NCBI GenBank assembly: GCA_964555285.1
Contig: CAZKRM010000060.1
Coordinates: forward strand, 1 to 12,112
Source of the DNA: JBBIQV01 sp964555285
Lineage (GTDB): Bacteria; Nitrospirota; Nitrospiria; Nitrospirales; Nitrospiraceae
Direction of reading: 5' to 3'
DNA: 12,112 bases
Below are positions 1 through 6,339 of this stretch, one piece after another. Made by a program: the position numbers and the translations under genes. Under the pieces are notes generated by a model. That model had not been told where the DNA came from. It did not search any database and was given only the letters and a program-made list of their open reading frames with translations. Each line of letters opens with the position of its first letter. The first letter of the stretch is position 1.

Positions 1-3
1 CTC

Positions 4-81
4 ATGCCTGACCCCATTGCCCTCGACGCATGCCTGACCCCATTGCCCTCGACGCATGCCTGACCCCATTGCCCTCGACGG
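4..81. repeat. Three tandem copies of a 26-bp repeat
   Basis: Three head-to-tail copies begin at 4, 30 and 56. Each starts ATGCCTGACCCCATTG and ends CCCTCGAC plus two bases, and only the last base of the third copy differs. The period is not a multiple of three, so open reading frames across it change frame in each copy; it is unlikely to be coding. On the minus strand each unit contains CAATGGGGTCAGGCATG. That resembles, from memory, the GGGGTCAGG-type repeats found near REP-associated Y1 transposases, but no transposase is present here, so this is only a suggestion. The array may continue beyond the window edge. There are no spacers, so it is not CRISPR. Confidence 0.9.
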
Positions 82-87
82 ACCTAG

Positions 88-243
88 GCTCGCTTCTACA
101 ACGACGTGGCCGATCCCGCCTGGTTCGGCCTCCTCGACTTCAAAGTGCTGTTACTGGAAAAACCCGGCGGCGCGCCGAAAACACAGTTCACCGGGACCAA
201 GGGCTATCGGTGGTATTCGGAGAAGCAGAAGACACGCCCGCAA
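88..243 (+). pseudogene. Coding-like remnant without start, unrecognised
   Basis: From 88 to about 243 one plus frame, reading ARFYNDVADPAWFGLLDF at its start, has mostly G or C in the third codon position, as real genes of this genome do. Upstream it runs into a TAG at 85-87 directly after the tandem repeats. After about 243 the codon bias disappears and the frame wanders on to about 348. There is no convincing start codon or Shine-Dalgarno: the GTG at 106 lies inside the coding-like segment. I read it as the middle of a gene cut at the left by the repeat array and at the right by the segment carrying the next genes. I do not recognise the family. It could instead be a chance frame in GC-rich DNA. 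Confidence 0.35.
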
Positions 244-244
244 C

Positions 245-472
245 CTACACTTCGTCTGCACTCAGCTCTACAAAGTGTTCGGTGTGATAGCCAGAATAAA
301 TCTTTCCTGTCTCGTGATCAGCCACCACACAATTCCTTGGCATATTGACTATCTCGCCTATGAACACGTATGAGCGCCCCTCTTTAAATGGGTACTTCCC
401 ACGATACCTTCTGTTGATGTAACTAAAATCAAATCTCACCAGACTAAGCTTCCTCGGCCCTCGGCGATTCAT
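245..472 (-). CDS. Small conserved-looking soluble protein, unknown function
   Basis: A protein of about 75 aa read from the ATG at 472; the frame also allows a TTG at 487. The ATG is preferred because a purine-rich GGAAAAAGAGAAG stretch precedes it. The N-terminus is basic (RRGPRK, INRRYRGKY). The C-terminal half, with FKEGRSYVFIGEI, NCVVADHETGKIYSGYH and FVELSADEV, looks like a compact beta-rich fold and does not resemble a shadow frame. No signal peptide or membrane segment is visible. It lies 21 bp after the stop of the small membrane gene on the same strand, so the two are probably co-transcribed. Local GC is about 45-47% in the lines I counted, against about 60% in recG, which suggests the pair was acquired. 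No function can be assigned. Confidence 0.6.
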   Translation of the reverse strand: MNRRGPRKLSLVRFDFSYINRRYRGKYPFKEGRSYVFIGEIVNMPRNCVVADHETGKIYSGYHTEHFVELSADEV

Positions 473-493
473 CTTCTCTTTTTCCAAATCATT

Positions 494-812
494 CTACTCA
501 TCTCCATCTCCATCGGCAGGAGAATGAGTCTCCGAGTTACTGTACCTTCTTGCGCTTTTGGGCCATCCGTATTCGTCCGCCTCGTCGTAATGCTTGGCCA
601 AAGAATCTCTGACCAATCCTCTTCCACTATGAGTTTGCACAACTGCATGACACACTAAGGCCCCAAGAACTGGGAGAAGCCAAATGAGAACTAGTTGAAT
701 CCACCTTTGCTTTGGCTCAAAAAATCGACACCGGCACACTCACAAATCCCTGATAGGCCAGAACTAACACCCCGGCAACAATCATCGCCACAATATCATT
801 ATCATTGTCCAA
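494..812 (-). pseudogene. Two-helix membrane protein split by a frameshift
   Basis: Two reading frames together make one plausible protein of about 105 aa. The first starts at a TTG (812) preceded by GAGGAG at 821-826 with 8-nt spacing. It reads a short acidic head (DNDNDIV), a hydrophobic helix (AMIVAGVLVLAYQGF) and SVPVSIF, and stops at 717-719. The second frame carries on with EPKQRWIQLVLIWLLPVLGA, a second helix, and then a polar tail to the stop at 494-496. The junction is a run of six A on plus (719-724). One base fewer would give VSIFEPKQRW without a break. The downstream frame could alternatively start alone at a GTG (739). A real mutation, a sequencing error and programmed slippage are all possible. 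The Shine-Dalgarno overlaps the stop of the phosphatase gene upstream, so it is probably co-transcribed with it. Confidence 0.55.
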
Positions 813-824
813 GAGAACCGCTCC

Positions 825-1775
825 TCATCGAGACCTTCCTACATAGTCGATCAGCACGCCTTCCCGCAACCCTAAATCGCTGACAAGCACCGCGGACATT
901 CCTAACGTTTCAATCACCGTCCGGATGATGATCGCGCCGGCGGCTATGACTTCTTCGCGGCCCTTTTCGAGACAGGGAAGGCCGACACGGTCAGATTTCG
1001 TTCGACTGAGAAGTGTTTGTTCGAGTTCTTGAATGGTATCGAGCTCTAGCCTGTAGTTATGAATTCGCGCAGGCTCATAGGCAGGCAGCTTCTGAGCCAT
1101 GGCTGCGAGGCTGGTGATGGTTCCCGCTGTCCCGACGAAGGTTGCCGCCTGATAGTGGCCCATGTCGGCAACGGCGGCTTCGGTCTCCCGCGCGACCCAC
1201 TCGCGCGCCTGACGTACTTCATCATCCGTCGGGGGATCGTGGTGCAAGAGCCGCTCACACAGGCGCACAACGCCGATATCGATTGACCGCACAATCGGCT
1301 TCTGGTCTGGTCGATCAAGAATGAACTCAGTGCTCCCTCCCCCAATATCCAGCGCCAAAACATCACTCACGCCGGCTGGCAATCCCGATCGTATGCCCAG
1401 CATCGTGCGGCGGGCTTCTTCCTCGCCCGTGATGATCTCAACATCGAAACCGGCTTCCCGGCTGACACGATCGAGAAACTCGTCACGGTTTGCCGCATCA
1501 CGCACAGCGCTCGTTGCGACGGCGGTACAGGCATCGACACGATACGAATCGATCACCTCCCGCCACTCCCGCAGACAGAGGACGACCCGATCCATGGCGG
1601 CTGGGCTGAGGCGCTTGGTCTGGTCGACGCCTTCGCCGAGACGGAGAATGCGACGATCAGAGCGAAGTTCTTTGAGGGGGCTGTCTGGTGGCAGGTCGGC
1701 AACGAGGAGGCGGCAGGTGAGTGTGCCGATATCGACTCCGGCCAATCGACGCGTGCGCGTGGGCGGCGCGGTCAT
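825..1775 (-). CDS. Ppx/GppA-family phosphatase (short form)
   Basis: A 316-aa member of the ASKHA-fold exopolyphosphatase / guanosine pentaphosphate phosphatase family. Members release phosphate from polyphosphate or convert pppGpp to ppGpp in the cytoplasm. Visible motifs are the phosphate-1 loop DIGTLTCRLLVAD (15-27), ATSAVRDAANRDEF (87-100), the acidic catalytic region ITGEEEAR (115-122), the phosphate-2 loop LDIGGGSTEF (142-151), GTAGTITSLAAM (215-226) and SDLGLREGV (299-307). It lacks the C-terminal HD-like domain of the roughly 500-aa E. coli Ppx and GppA, as is common in short family members. Polyphosphate and pppGpp cannot be told apart as substrate from sequence. The ATG at 1775 overlaps the stop of the coiled-coil gene in ATGA and has GGAG 7 nt upstream, so the two are likely translationally coupled. 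Confidence 0.92.
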   Translation of the reverse strand: MTAPPTRTRRLAGVDIGTLTCRLLVADLPPDSPLKELRSDRRILRLGEGVDQTKRLSPAAMDRVVLCLREWREVIDSYRVDACTAVATSAVRDAANRDEFLDRVSREAGFDVEIITGEEEARRTMLGIRSGLPAGVSDVLALDIGGGSTEFILDRPDQKPIVRSIDIGVVRLCERLLHHDPPTDDEVRQAREWVARETEAAVADMGHYQAATFVGTAGTITSLAAMAQKLPAYEPARIHNYRLELDTIQELEQTLLSRTKSDRVGLPCLEKGREEVIAAGAIIIRTVIETLGMSAVLVSDLGLREGVLIDYVGRSR

Positions 1776-2095
1776 TGCTCGCTCCGAATCTCGTCCATTT
1801 CGGCTTCCAGCTTCTTTCGCGACTCCTTGAGCACCTGCACCTCTCGAACGAGTCGGCCGATCTCGGCATCGTACATGACGCGCTCGGCGGTCTCGCCGCG
1901 CTCTTTCATGTCGACGGCCCGCTCGCCGATGTCTTTGTAGAGATCGGAGAGTTGCTGATCGAGCTTGCGGACTTCCAACCGCATCCGGAGGAGTTCCGTT
2001 TCCTCCAACGCCCTGCTGGCGGCGTGAGCCGTCCCAAGGCGCAACGTCGCAAGACCCGTTCGTAAATCGTGCTTCAGTCGTTGCAATAATCCCAC
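1772..2095 (-). CDS. Small coiled-coil protein, unknown function
   Basis: A 107-aa charged, almost wholly helical protein. After a basic amphipathic head (GLLQRLKHDLRTGL, residues 2-15), residues about 28-107 show a heptad-like pattern rich in E, K, R and L (LRMRLEVRKLDQQLSDLYKD and IGRLVREVQVLKESRKKLEA), typical of a coiled coil. There is no signal peptide, membrane helix or Cys/His motif. The start is a GTG at 2095, supported by AGGAG with 5-nt spacing. The stop overlaps the start of the phosphatase gene in ATGA, so the pair is expressed together. It could be a dimeric partner or scaffold for the phosphatase, but this is inferred from position only. I do not recognise a named family. Confidence 0.8.
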   Translation of the reverse strand: MGLLQRLKHDLRTGLATLRLGTAHAASRALEETELLRMRLEVRKLDQQLSDLYKDIGERAVDMKERGETAERVMYDAEIGRLVREVQVLKESRKKLEAEMDEIRSEQ

Positions 2096-2106
2096 AAGAA
2101 CTCCTG

Positions 2107-2177
2107 GCTAGAGGCCAGGGGCGAGTGGCGAGAGAGGAACCCTCCGGTCCCCTAGCCTCTAGCCTCGTGCCCCTCGC
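2107..2177. repeat. Inverted pair of heptamer (7-bp unit) arrays
   Basis: This lies in the 88-bp gap between recG and the coiled-coil gene. On plus, 2107-2134 is four abutting 7-mers: GCTAGAG, GCCAGGG, GCGAGTG, GCGAGAG. On minus, 2177 down to 2150 is four more: GCGAGGG, GCACGAG, GCTAGAG, GCTAGGG. The two arrays face each other, giving a 16-bp inverted repeat (2106-2121 with 2149-2164) with a single mismatch and a 27-nt loop. In RNA this could fold into a long GC-rich hairpin between recG and the next gene, perhaps acting as a processing or attenuation site. There is no U tract, so it is not a classical terminator. Confidence 0.75.
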
Positions 2178-2183
2178 CCTCTC

Positions 2184-4724
2184 TTAGCTAATCGAGCCCA
2201 ACTCCAACTTCTTTTCCCATTTTCTCAACATCGCATTCCGCAGGCCATGATGAGCCGACGCCTTCAGACCTGGATCCAACTTCAGCAATGAAAACGCTTC
2301 TTGTCTGGCTTGCTGCAGCAAGTCGCCGTCCCGCACAAGGTTGGCGACGCGAAACTCCGGCATGCCCCATTGGCGAAATCCAAAAAACTCACCGGGCCCT
2401 CTAATTCGCAGATCTTCCTCGGCAATCACAAACCCATCGTTCGACTGCACCAGCGCCTCCAACCGTTCCCTCGCCGTGGACACCGGTTCTTCATTTCCTA
2501 TAGGTCGTCGGCCCAATGGGGCCTTCGCGCGCCCCATGCTGGCCGCCATGAGCAGGCAATAGGATTGATGGCCCCCTCGCCCCACACGGCCACGCAACTG
2601 GTGCAGCTGGGCCAAGCCGAACCGCTCGGCATGCTCGATCATCATGATGGTCGCGCTCGGCACATCGACGCCGACTTCGATTACCGTCGTCGCGACGAGC
2701 AGATGAATCTTCCCGGCTTTGAAGTCGGCCATCACCGCTTCCTTCTCCGCCGCCTTCATGCGCCCATGCAGCAGGCCGACGCGAAACTCGGCGAACTCCC
2801 CATTCTGCAACTGCTCGGCTCCTTGGATCGCCGCCTGGAGATCGGTTTTTTCAGACTCCTCGACGAGGGGGTAGACCACATACGCCTGCTTCTTGCTCCG
2901 TAATTCATCTCGCAAAATCTGATACGCCCGCCGCCGTTGCGCCTCACCGAATAAAAACGTTCGTACTGGTTTCCGCCCCGGCGGCAGCATATCAATGATC
3001 GACACATCGAGATCTCCGTACACCGTCATTGCCAGCGTTCGTGGAATCGGCGTCGCGGTCAGCACGAGGACATCCGGCTTGTAGCCCTTATCGATCAAGG
3101 TTTTCCGCTGCAACACACCGAACTTGTGCTGTTCATCCACAACGGCGAGTCCCAAGTTTTTGAACTCCACGCCTTTTTGGATCAGCGCATGCGTGCCGAT
3201 TGCCACCTGAATTTCCCCCGACGCAAGAGCGGCGGCCTGCGTTTTTTTGACGGCTGCCTTGTCCCCACCACGCATGAGAATGACTTGAAGGCCCAACGCT
3301 TCCAGAGTCCCCGAAAGATTGCGATAATGCTGCTCCGCGAGAATTTCCGTCGGCGCCATCAACGCCGCCTGATAGCCCGACCCGCAGGCCATGACCATCG
3401 CGTGCAGCGCCACAGCGGTCTTCCCTGATCCCACATCACCTTGCACGAGACGATTCATCGGTCGCGGGGAAATCATGTCGCGGAAGATTTCCCGAATGAC
3501 CTGATCCTGCGCAGCCGTGAGGCAGAAGGGCAGCCGCTGCCCCAGCTTCTCCAAGAGCGGCGTTCGTGGATTGAAGTGCAGCCCCTTCGGCTCGTCCTGC
3601 ACCGATCGTTGCCGCGTCGCCAACGCCACTTGCAGGAGAAACAATTCCTCAAACGCCAATCGCCGATGGGCGGGGGTCTTCCCCTGTTCTAACAGCCGCA
3701 GATCAGTTCCGGCTTTCGGAAAATGCACATCCTGTAGCGCCTCTTGTATCGGAATCAGCCGCTGACGGGCGCGAAGCTGAACGGGCAAATGATCGCGTAG
3801 CTCAAGCGCATGTTCCTCCAAGAGTCCCTTCGCCAACACCCGCATCTGGCGAGAGTTCCACCCTTTCGTCTCGTGATAGATCGGTACGATCCGTCCGACA
3901 TGCAGCGTGGATTCCATTTCCTCCCCGATCACTTCGTACTGCGCCACTTCCATCCGCGGGACCATCCAGCCTTGGCGACCGGCAATCACGCGCCCGCTCA
4001 TCATCATACGCTTCCCGACCGCCAGAATGTCTTCCAGGTAGGGCTGGTTGAAGAACACGACCTGCATACGCCCCGTTTGATCCTCGACTCCGACGTCGAG
4101 CACGGTCAGCCGTCGATTCTTCGTCCGCTTCGCTTCGCACTTCCCGATCGTTCCGCAGATTGAGGTCACCATGCCGGGAACGAGATTGCCGATCGGCGTC
4201 ATCACCGACCGATCTTCATAGCGCCACGGTACCGTCCAGAGCGCATCTTCCACCGTCTCGATTCTCAATCGCTGCAACGAGGTGGTTCGCTTGGGCCCTA
4301 CTCCCTTCACAAAACGGATCGGGAGATTCCAGAGATCGCGCCGGTCTCCTCCGTTCGAATAAAACTCAGAAGCGGCTTGCTCAGACTCCGTTCCCGTCGA
4401 CTCGGACAGCTGCCGTGCGGCGTTACGCAGCGCCTTCACGATCGCAACAGCGACGTGCATCCGGCGACGTTGTTCGTCCAGGGGAAGCGTCTGCTGAAAA
4501 TCGACGAAGAGATCTCGCAGCGACACCAGGCGAGCTTCAATCGCCTTCGGGTAGACCTGTTGGGCCAAGGCGGTTAGCACTTGCGTTGCGACAAAGGTAC
4601 TCAGGTTCTTGACCGCACCCAGGTGGGCGCATTCGTCCCGGCTCGCAAACTCGATGGGACGCGCGATGCGGTCCAACCAATCCTGAAACGGCGTTGCGGA
4701 GCCCGACTCGGAGGGAGTCTGCAT
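2184..4724 (-). CDS. recG: ATP-dependent DNA helicase RecG
   Basis: RecG is the superfamily 2 translocase that reverses stalled replication forks and processes branched recombination intermediates. Numbered from the chosen Met (846 aa), there is an N-terminal helical extension (about 15-130), a helix-hairpin-helix segment FVKGVGPKRT (138-147) and the wedge OB region from RYEDRS (168). Walker A GDVGSGKT is at 429-436, motif II DEQH at 530-533, TATPIPRTLAM at 556-566, the VIEVGVDVPSA region at 681-691 and HQLRGRVGRG at 708-717. RGPGEFFGFRQWG, near the translocation TRG motif, is at 775-787. E. coli RecG has 693 aa; the excess is mainly the N-terminal extension plus a short insertion after CLLMA. 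A longer frame starts at 4823, but its extra 33 residues are low-complexity, and a promoter at 4735-4763 would lie inside them, so the ATG at 4724 is preferred. Neither start has a clear Shine-Dalgarno. Confidence 0.97.
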   Translation of the reverse strand: MQTPSESGSATPFQDWLDRIARPIEFASRDECAHLGAVKNLSTFVATQVLTALAQQVYPKAIEARLVSLRDLFVDFQQTLPLDEQRRRMHVAVAIVKALRNAARQLSESTGTESEQAASEFYSNGGDRRDLWNLPIRFVKGVGPKRTTSLQRLRIETVEDALWTVPWRYEDRSVMTPIGNLVPGMVTSICGTIGKCEAKRTKNRRLTVLDVGVEDQTGRMQVVFFNQPYLEDILAVGKRMMMSGRVIAGRQGWMVPRMEVAQYEVIGEEMESTLHVGRIVPIYHETKGWNSRQMRVLAKGLLEEHALELRDHLPVQLRARQRLIPIQEALQDVHFPKAGTDLRLLEQGKTPAHRRLAFEELFLLQVALATRQRSVQDEPKGLHFNPRTPLLEKLGQRLPFCLTAAQDQVIREIFRDMISPRPMNRLVQGDVGSGKTAVALHAMVMACGSGYQAALMAPTEILAEQHYRNLSGTLEALGLQVILMRGGDKAAVKKTQAAALASGEIQVAIGTHALIQKGVEFKNLGLAVVDEQHKFGVLQRKTLIDKGYKPDVLVLTATPIPRTLAMTVYGDLDVSIIDMLPPGRKPVRTFLFGEAQRRRAYQILRDELRSKKQAYVVYPLVEESEKTDLQAAIQGAEQLQNGEFAEFRVGLLHGRMKAAEKEAVMADFKAGKIHLLVATTVIEVGVDVPSATIMMIEHAERFGLAQLHQLRGRVGRGGHQSYCLLMAASMGRAKAPLGRRPIGNEEPVSTARERLEALVQSNDGFVIAEEDLRIRGPGEFFGFRQWGMPEFRVANLVRDGDLLQQARQEAFSLLKLDPGLKASAHHGLRNAMLRKWEKKLELGSIS

Positions 4725-4734
4725 ACCGGGGCGG

Positions 4735-4763
4735 ATCGTAGCACAGCGCTTCTCTCCGCTCAA
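4735..4763 (-). promoter_or_regulatory. Predicted sigma70-type promoter for recG
   Basis: On minus, TTGAGC (plus 4758-4763) and TACGAT (plus 4735-4740) are separated by 17 bp, with a TG one base before the -10 (extended -10). The -10 ends 10 nt before the ATG at 4724, so transcription would start only a few bases before it, giving a leader too short for a Shine-Dalgarno; none is seen. This supports the shorter recG start. Confidence 0.5.
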
Positions 4764-4816
4764 TGACGGCGGGAGGAGCGCGGTCGGGGATCCCCCTCCG
4801 ATTTCGCCAGATCGCT

Positions 4817-4844
4817 TTGTCATCTTTGCCTAGGGTGCTACACT
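4817..4844 (+). promoter_or_regulatory. Predicted sigma70-type promoter for the TPR-protease gene
   Basis: TTGTCA (4817-4822) and TACACT (4839-4844) are separated by 16 bp, with TG at 4836-4837 making an extended -10. The predicted start, near 4851, leaves a leader of about 10 nt containing GAGG (4852-4855), 5 nt before the ATG at 4861. It is arranged back to back with the recG promoter. Confidence 0.5.
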
Positions 4845-4860
4845 CAGCCTCGAGGCATCT

Positions 4861-6288
4861 ATGTACCGTCGCAACATCACACACATCCTCACACTACTCG
4901 GATTCGTGCTCGCCCTGATCGTCGGGTACAATCTGTTCCTGAAACCATCCTCTGTTGCGCCGCCCGTTTCACCGGAATCGAAACCCGCGGAAGCGGTCAA
5001 AGCTGTCGTGCCCCCGCCTCCCCCGTCCAGCAACGAGGCCCGCGAGGAAGAAATCAAGCAGGTCCGCGCACTTGACCAGACCGTAGTGCCGGATACCCCG
5101 CACGAGGCGCTTCTGGAAGCCATTCGCGATGAAATCGACAAGCGTAACCTGTCGCTCGCTGAAACGAAGCTGACTCAACTCCCCGCCGCCGTGTTATCGA
5201 ATGCGAAGGCCAAACCCTTCGTGGCAATCCTCTGGAACAACCTCGGCTTGCAACAGGAACGACTCGATGGCACGCCGGTTTCCGTCAAAGCCTTTAAAAA
5301 AGCCGCCGCGCTCGATGACTCCAATCCCGTCATCCTCCTGAATCTGGCCCACGCCTACTGGGAACAACGGGACCGTGCTTTGAACCTGGATTTCCTGGCT
5401 AAACTCATCGAGCTCGCCCCGGACGAGCCGTTCCCGCACCTAGCGATGGCCGACTTGCTGCAGGAACAGGATCAGCTCGCCGAAGCTGCGAAACACCTGG
5501 CCCAGGCCACTGATCAGGCGCGGCAGGATCCGGCCTTGCAATCCTACCTCACCTCCGTCACCGCGAAGCTCCGCCGGACGGAGTCGGTCGAAGCTCATAT
5601 GAGCGCGAGAAGCAGCACTCACTTCATGGTGAAATTCGACGGGGCAGAAGACCACGGCACCTGGACCACCGTGCTGGAAATCCTCGAAGAGGCCTATCGA
5701 GAGATCGGGCAGAAGTTCGGGCATTTTCCCTCAAAACCCATCGTCGTGGTCCTTCACACCAAGGATTCGTTCCAGGGCGCGACCGGCAGCCCCGCATGGG
5801 CCGATGGTTTATATGACCCCACTCTCGGGCGCATTCAGATTCCCACACAAGGGGCGACGACGGACACAAAATGGCTCACCAACGTGCTGCGCCATGAGTA
5901 CGTCCACGCGCTCTTGCACGATCGCCTGGGGGCAAGCAGCAGTGCGCTGCCCACCTGGCTGAACGAGGGCCTGGCCATGCAATTGGCCGGCGACGCATGG
6001 CCCGAGCTCGATCAGGTGATGCATGGGGATGTCAAAGTGATTCCGTTGAACTATCTCGAAGGGCCTTGGGGTGCGTTGCCGGCCAATGCGGCGACGTTAG
6101 CCTATCTCGAGGCAAACTCCGCGACGCACTACCTGATCGAACGGTGGGGCATGGCGCGTGTTGACGAACTGCTGAAGGCGTTCAAGGCGAGAGAGTCAGT
6201 GGCCACGGCGCTCCAGAGCAAGCTGTTCGTCTCCTACGAACAATTCCACCGCCAGTGGCTTGAGAGCTTCGCGCAGAAACGTACCTAG
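4861..6288 (+). CDS. Membrane-anchored TPR protein with HExxH metalloprotease domain
   Basis: A 475-aa protein. Residues 8-26 are a hydrophobic helix after a basic head (MYRRN) with no obvious cleavage site, so the protein is probably anchored in the inner membrane facing the periplasm. A proline-rich linker (34-56) follows, then a helical TPR region of about three repeats (about 120-220, WNNLGLQQERLDG, LNLAHAYWEQRDRA, LAMADLLQEQDQLAEA). The C-terminal part, from about 245, is a gluzincin of the peptidase MA-like type: HEYVH at 345-349 gives the two zinc histidines and the catalytic Glu346, and NEGLA with Glu369 is the likely third zinc ligand. All key residues are present, so it should be active. 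The substrate is unknown. The start has GAGG 5 nt upstream and its own predicted promoter. It converges on the next gene, leaving 51 bp between them. Confidence 0.85.
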   Translation: MYRRNITHILTLLGFVLALIVGYNLFLKPSSVAPPVSPESKPAEAVKAVVPPPPPSSNEAREEEIKQVRALDQTVVPDTPHEALLEAIRDEIDKRNLSLAETKLTQLPAAVLSNAKAKPFVAILWNNLGLQQERLDGTPVSVKAFKKAAALDDSNPVILLNLAHAYWEQRDRALNLDFLAKLIELAPDEPFPHLAMADLLQEQDQLAEAAKHLAQATDQARQDPALQSYLTSVTAKLRRTESVEAHMSARSSTHFMVKFDGAEDHGTWTTVLEILEEAYREIGQKFGHFPSKPIVVVLHTKDSFQGATGSPAWADGLYDPTLGRIQIPTQGATTDTKWLTNVLRHEYVHALLHDRLGASSSALPTWLNEGLAMQLAGDAWPELDQVMHGDVKVIPLNYLEGPWGALPANAATLAYLEANSATHYLIERWGMARVDELLKAFKARESVATALQSKLFVSYEQFHRQWLESFAQKRT

Positions 6289-6339
6289 CCGCGCGTGCCC
6301 TCTCACCGACACCGTCGTCCACCTGATCTGGAAATCGGG

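Noticed and set aside
4..81. Possible CRISPR array in the tandem 26-bp repeats
   Set aside because: The copies abut directly with no spacers, and no cas gene is present in the window.
1321..1830. Plus-strand open frame of 169 codons over the Ppx/GppA gene
   Set aside because: The product is Arg/Ser-rich antisense translation; the minus-strand frame carries every phosphatase motif.
4725..4823. Extra 33 N-terminal residues of RecG
   Set aside because: Low-complexity Gly/Ser/Pro composition, no Shine-Dalgarno, and the predicted recG promoter lies inside this stretch; kept only as an alternative.
6322..6339. Hairpin CCTGAT / ATCGGG between two convergent genes as a terminator
   Set aside because: Only six pairs, one of them a wobble, and no T tract follows on either strand.
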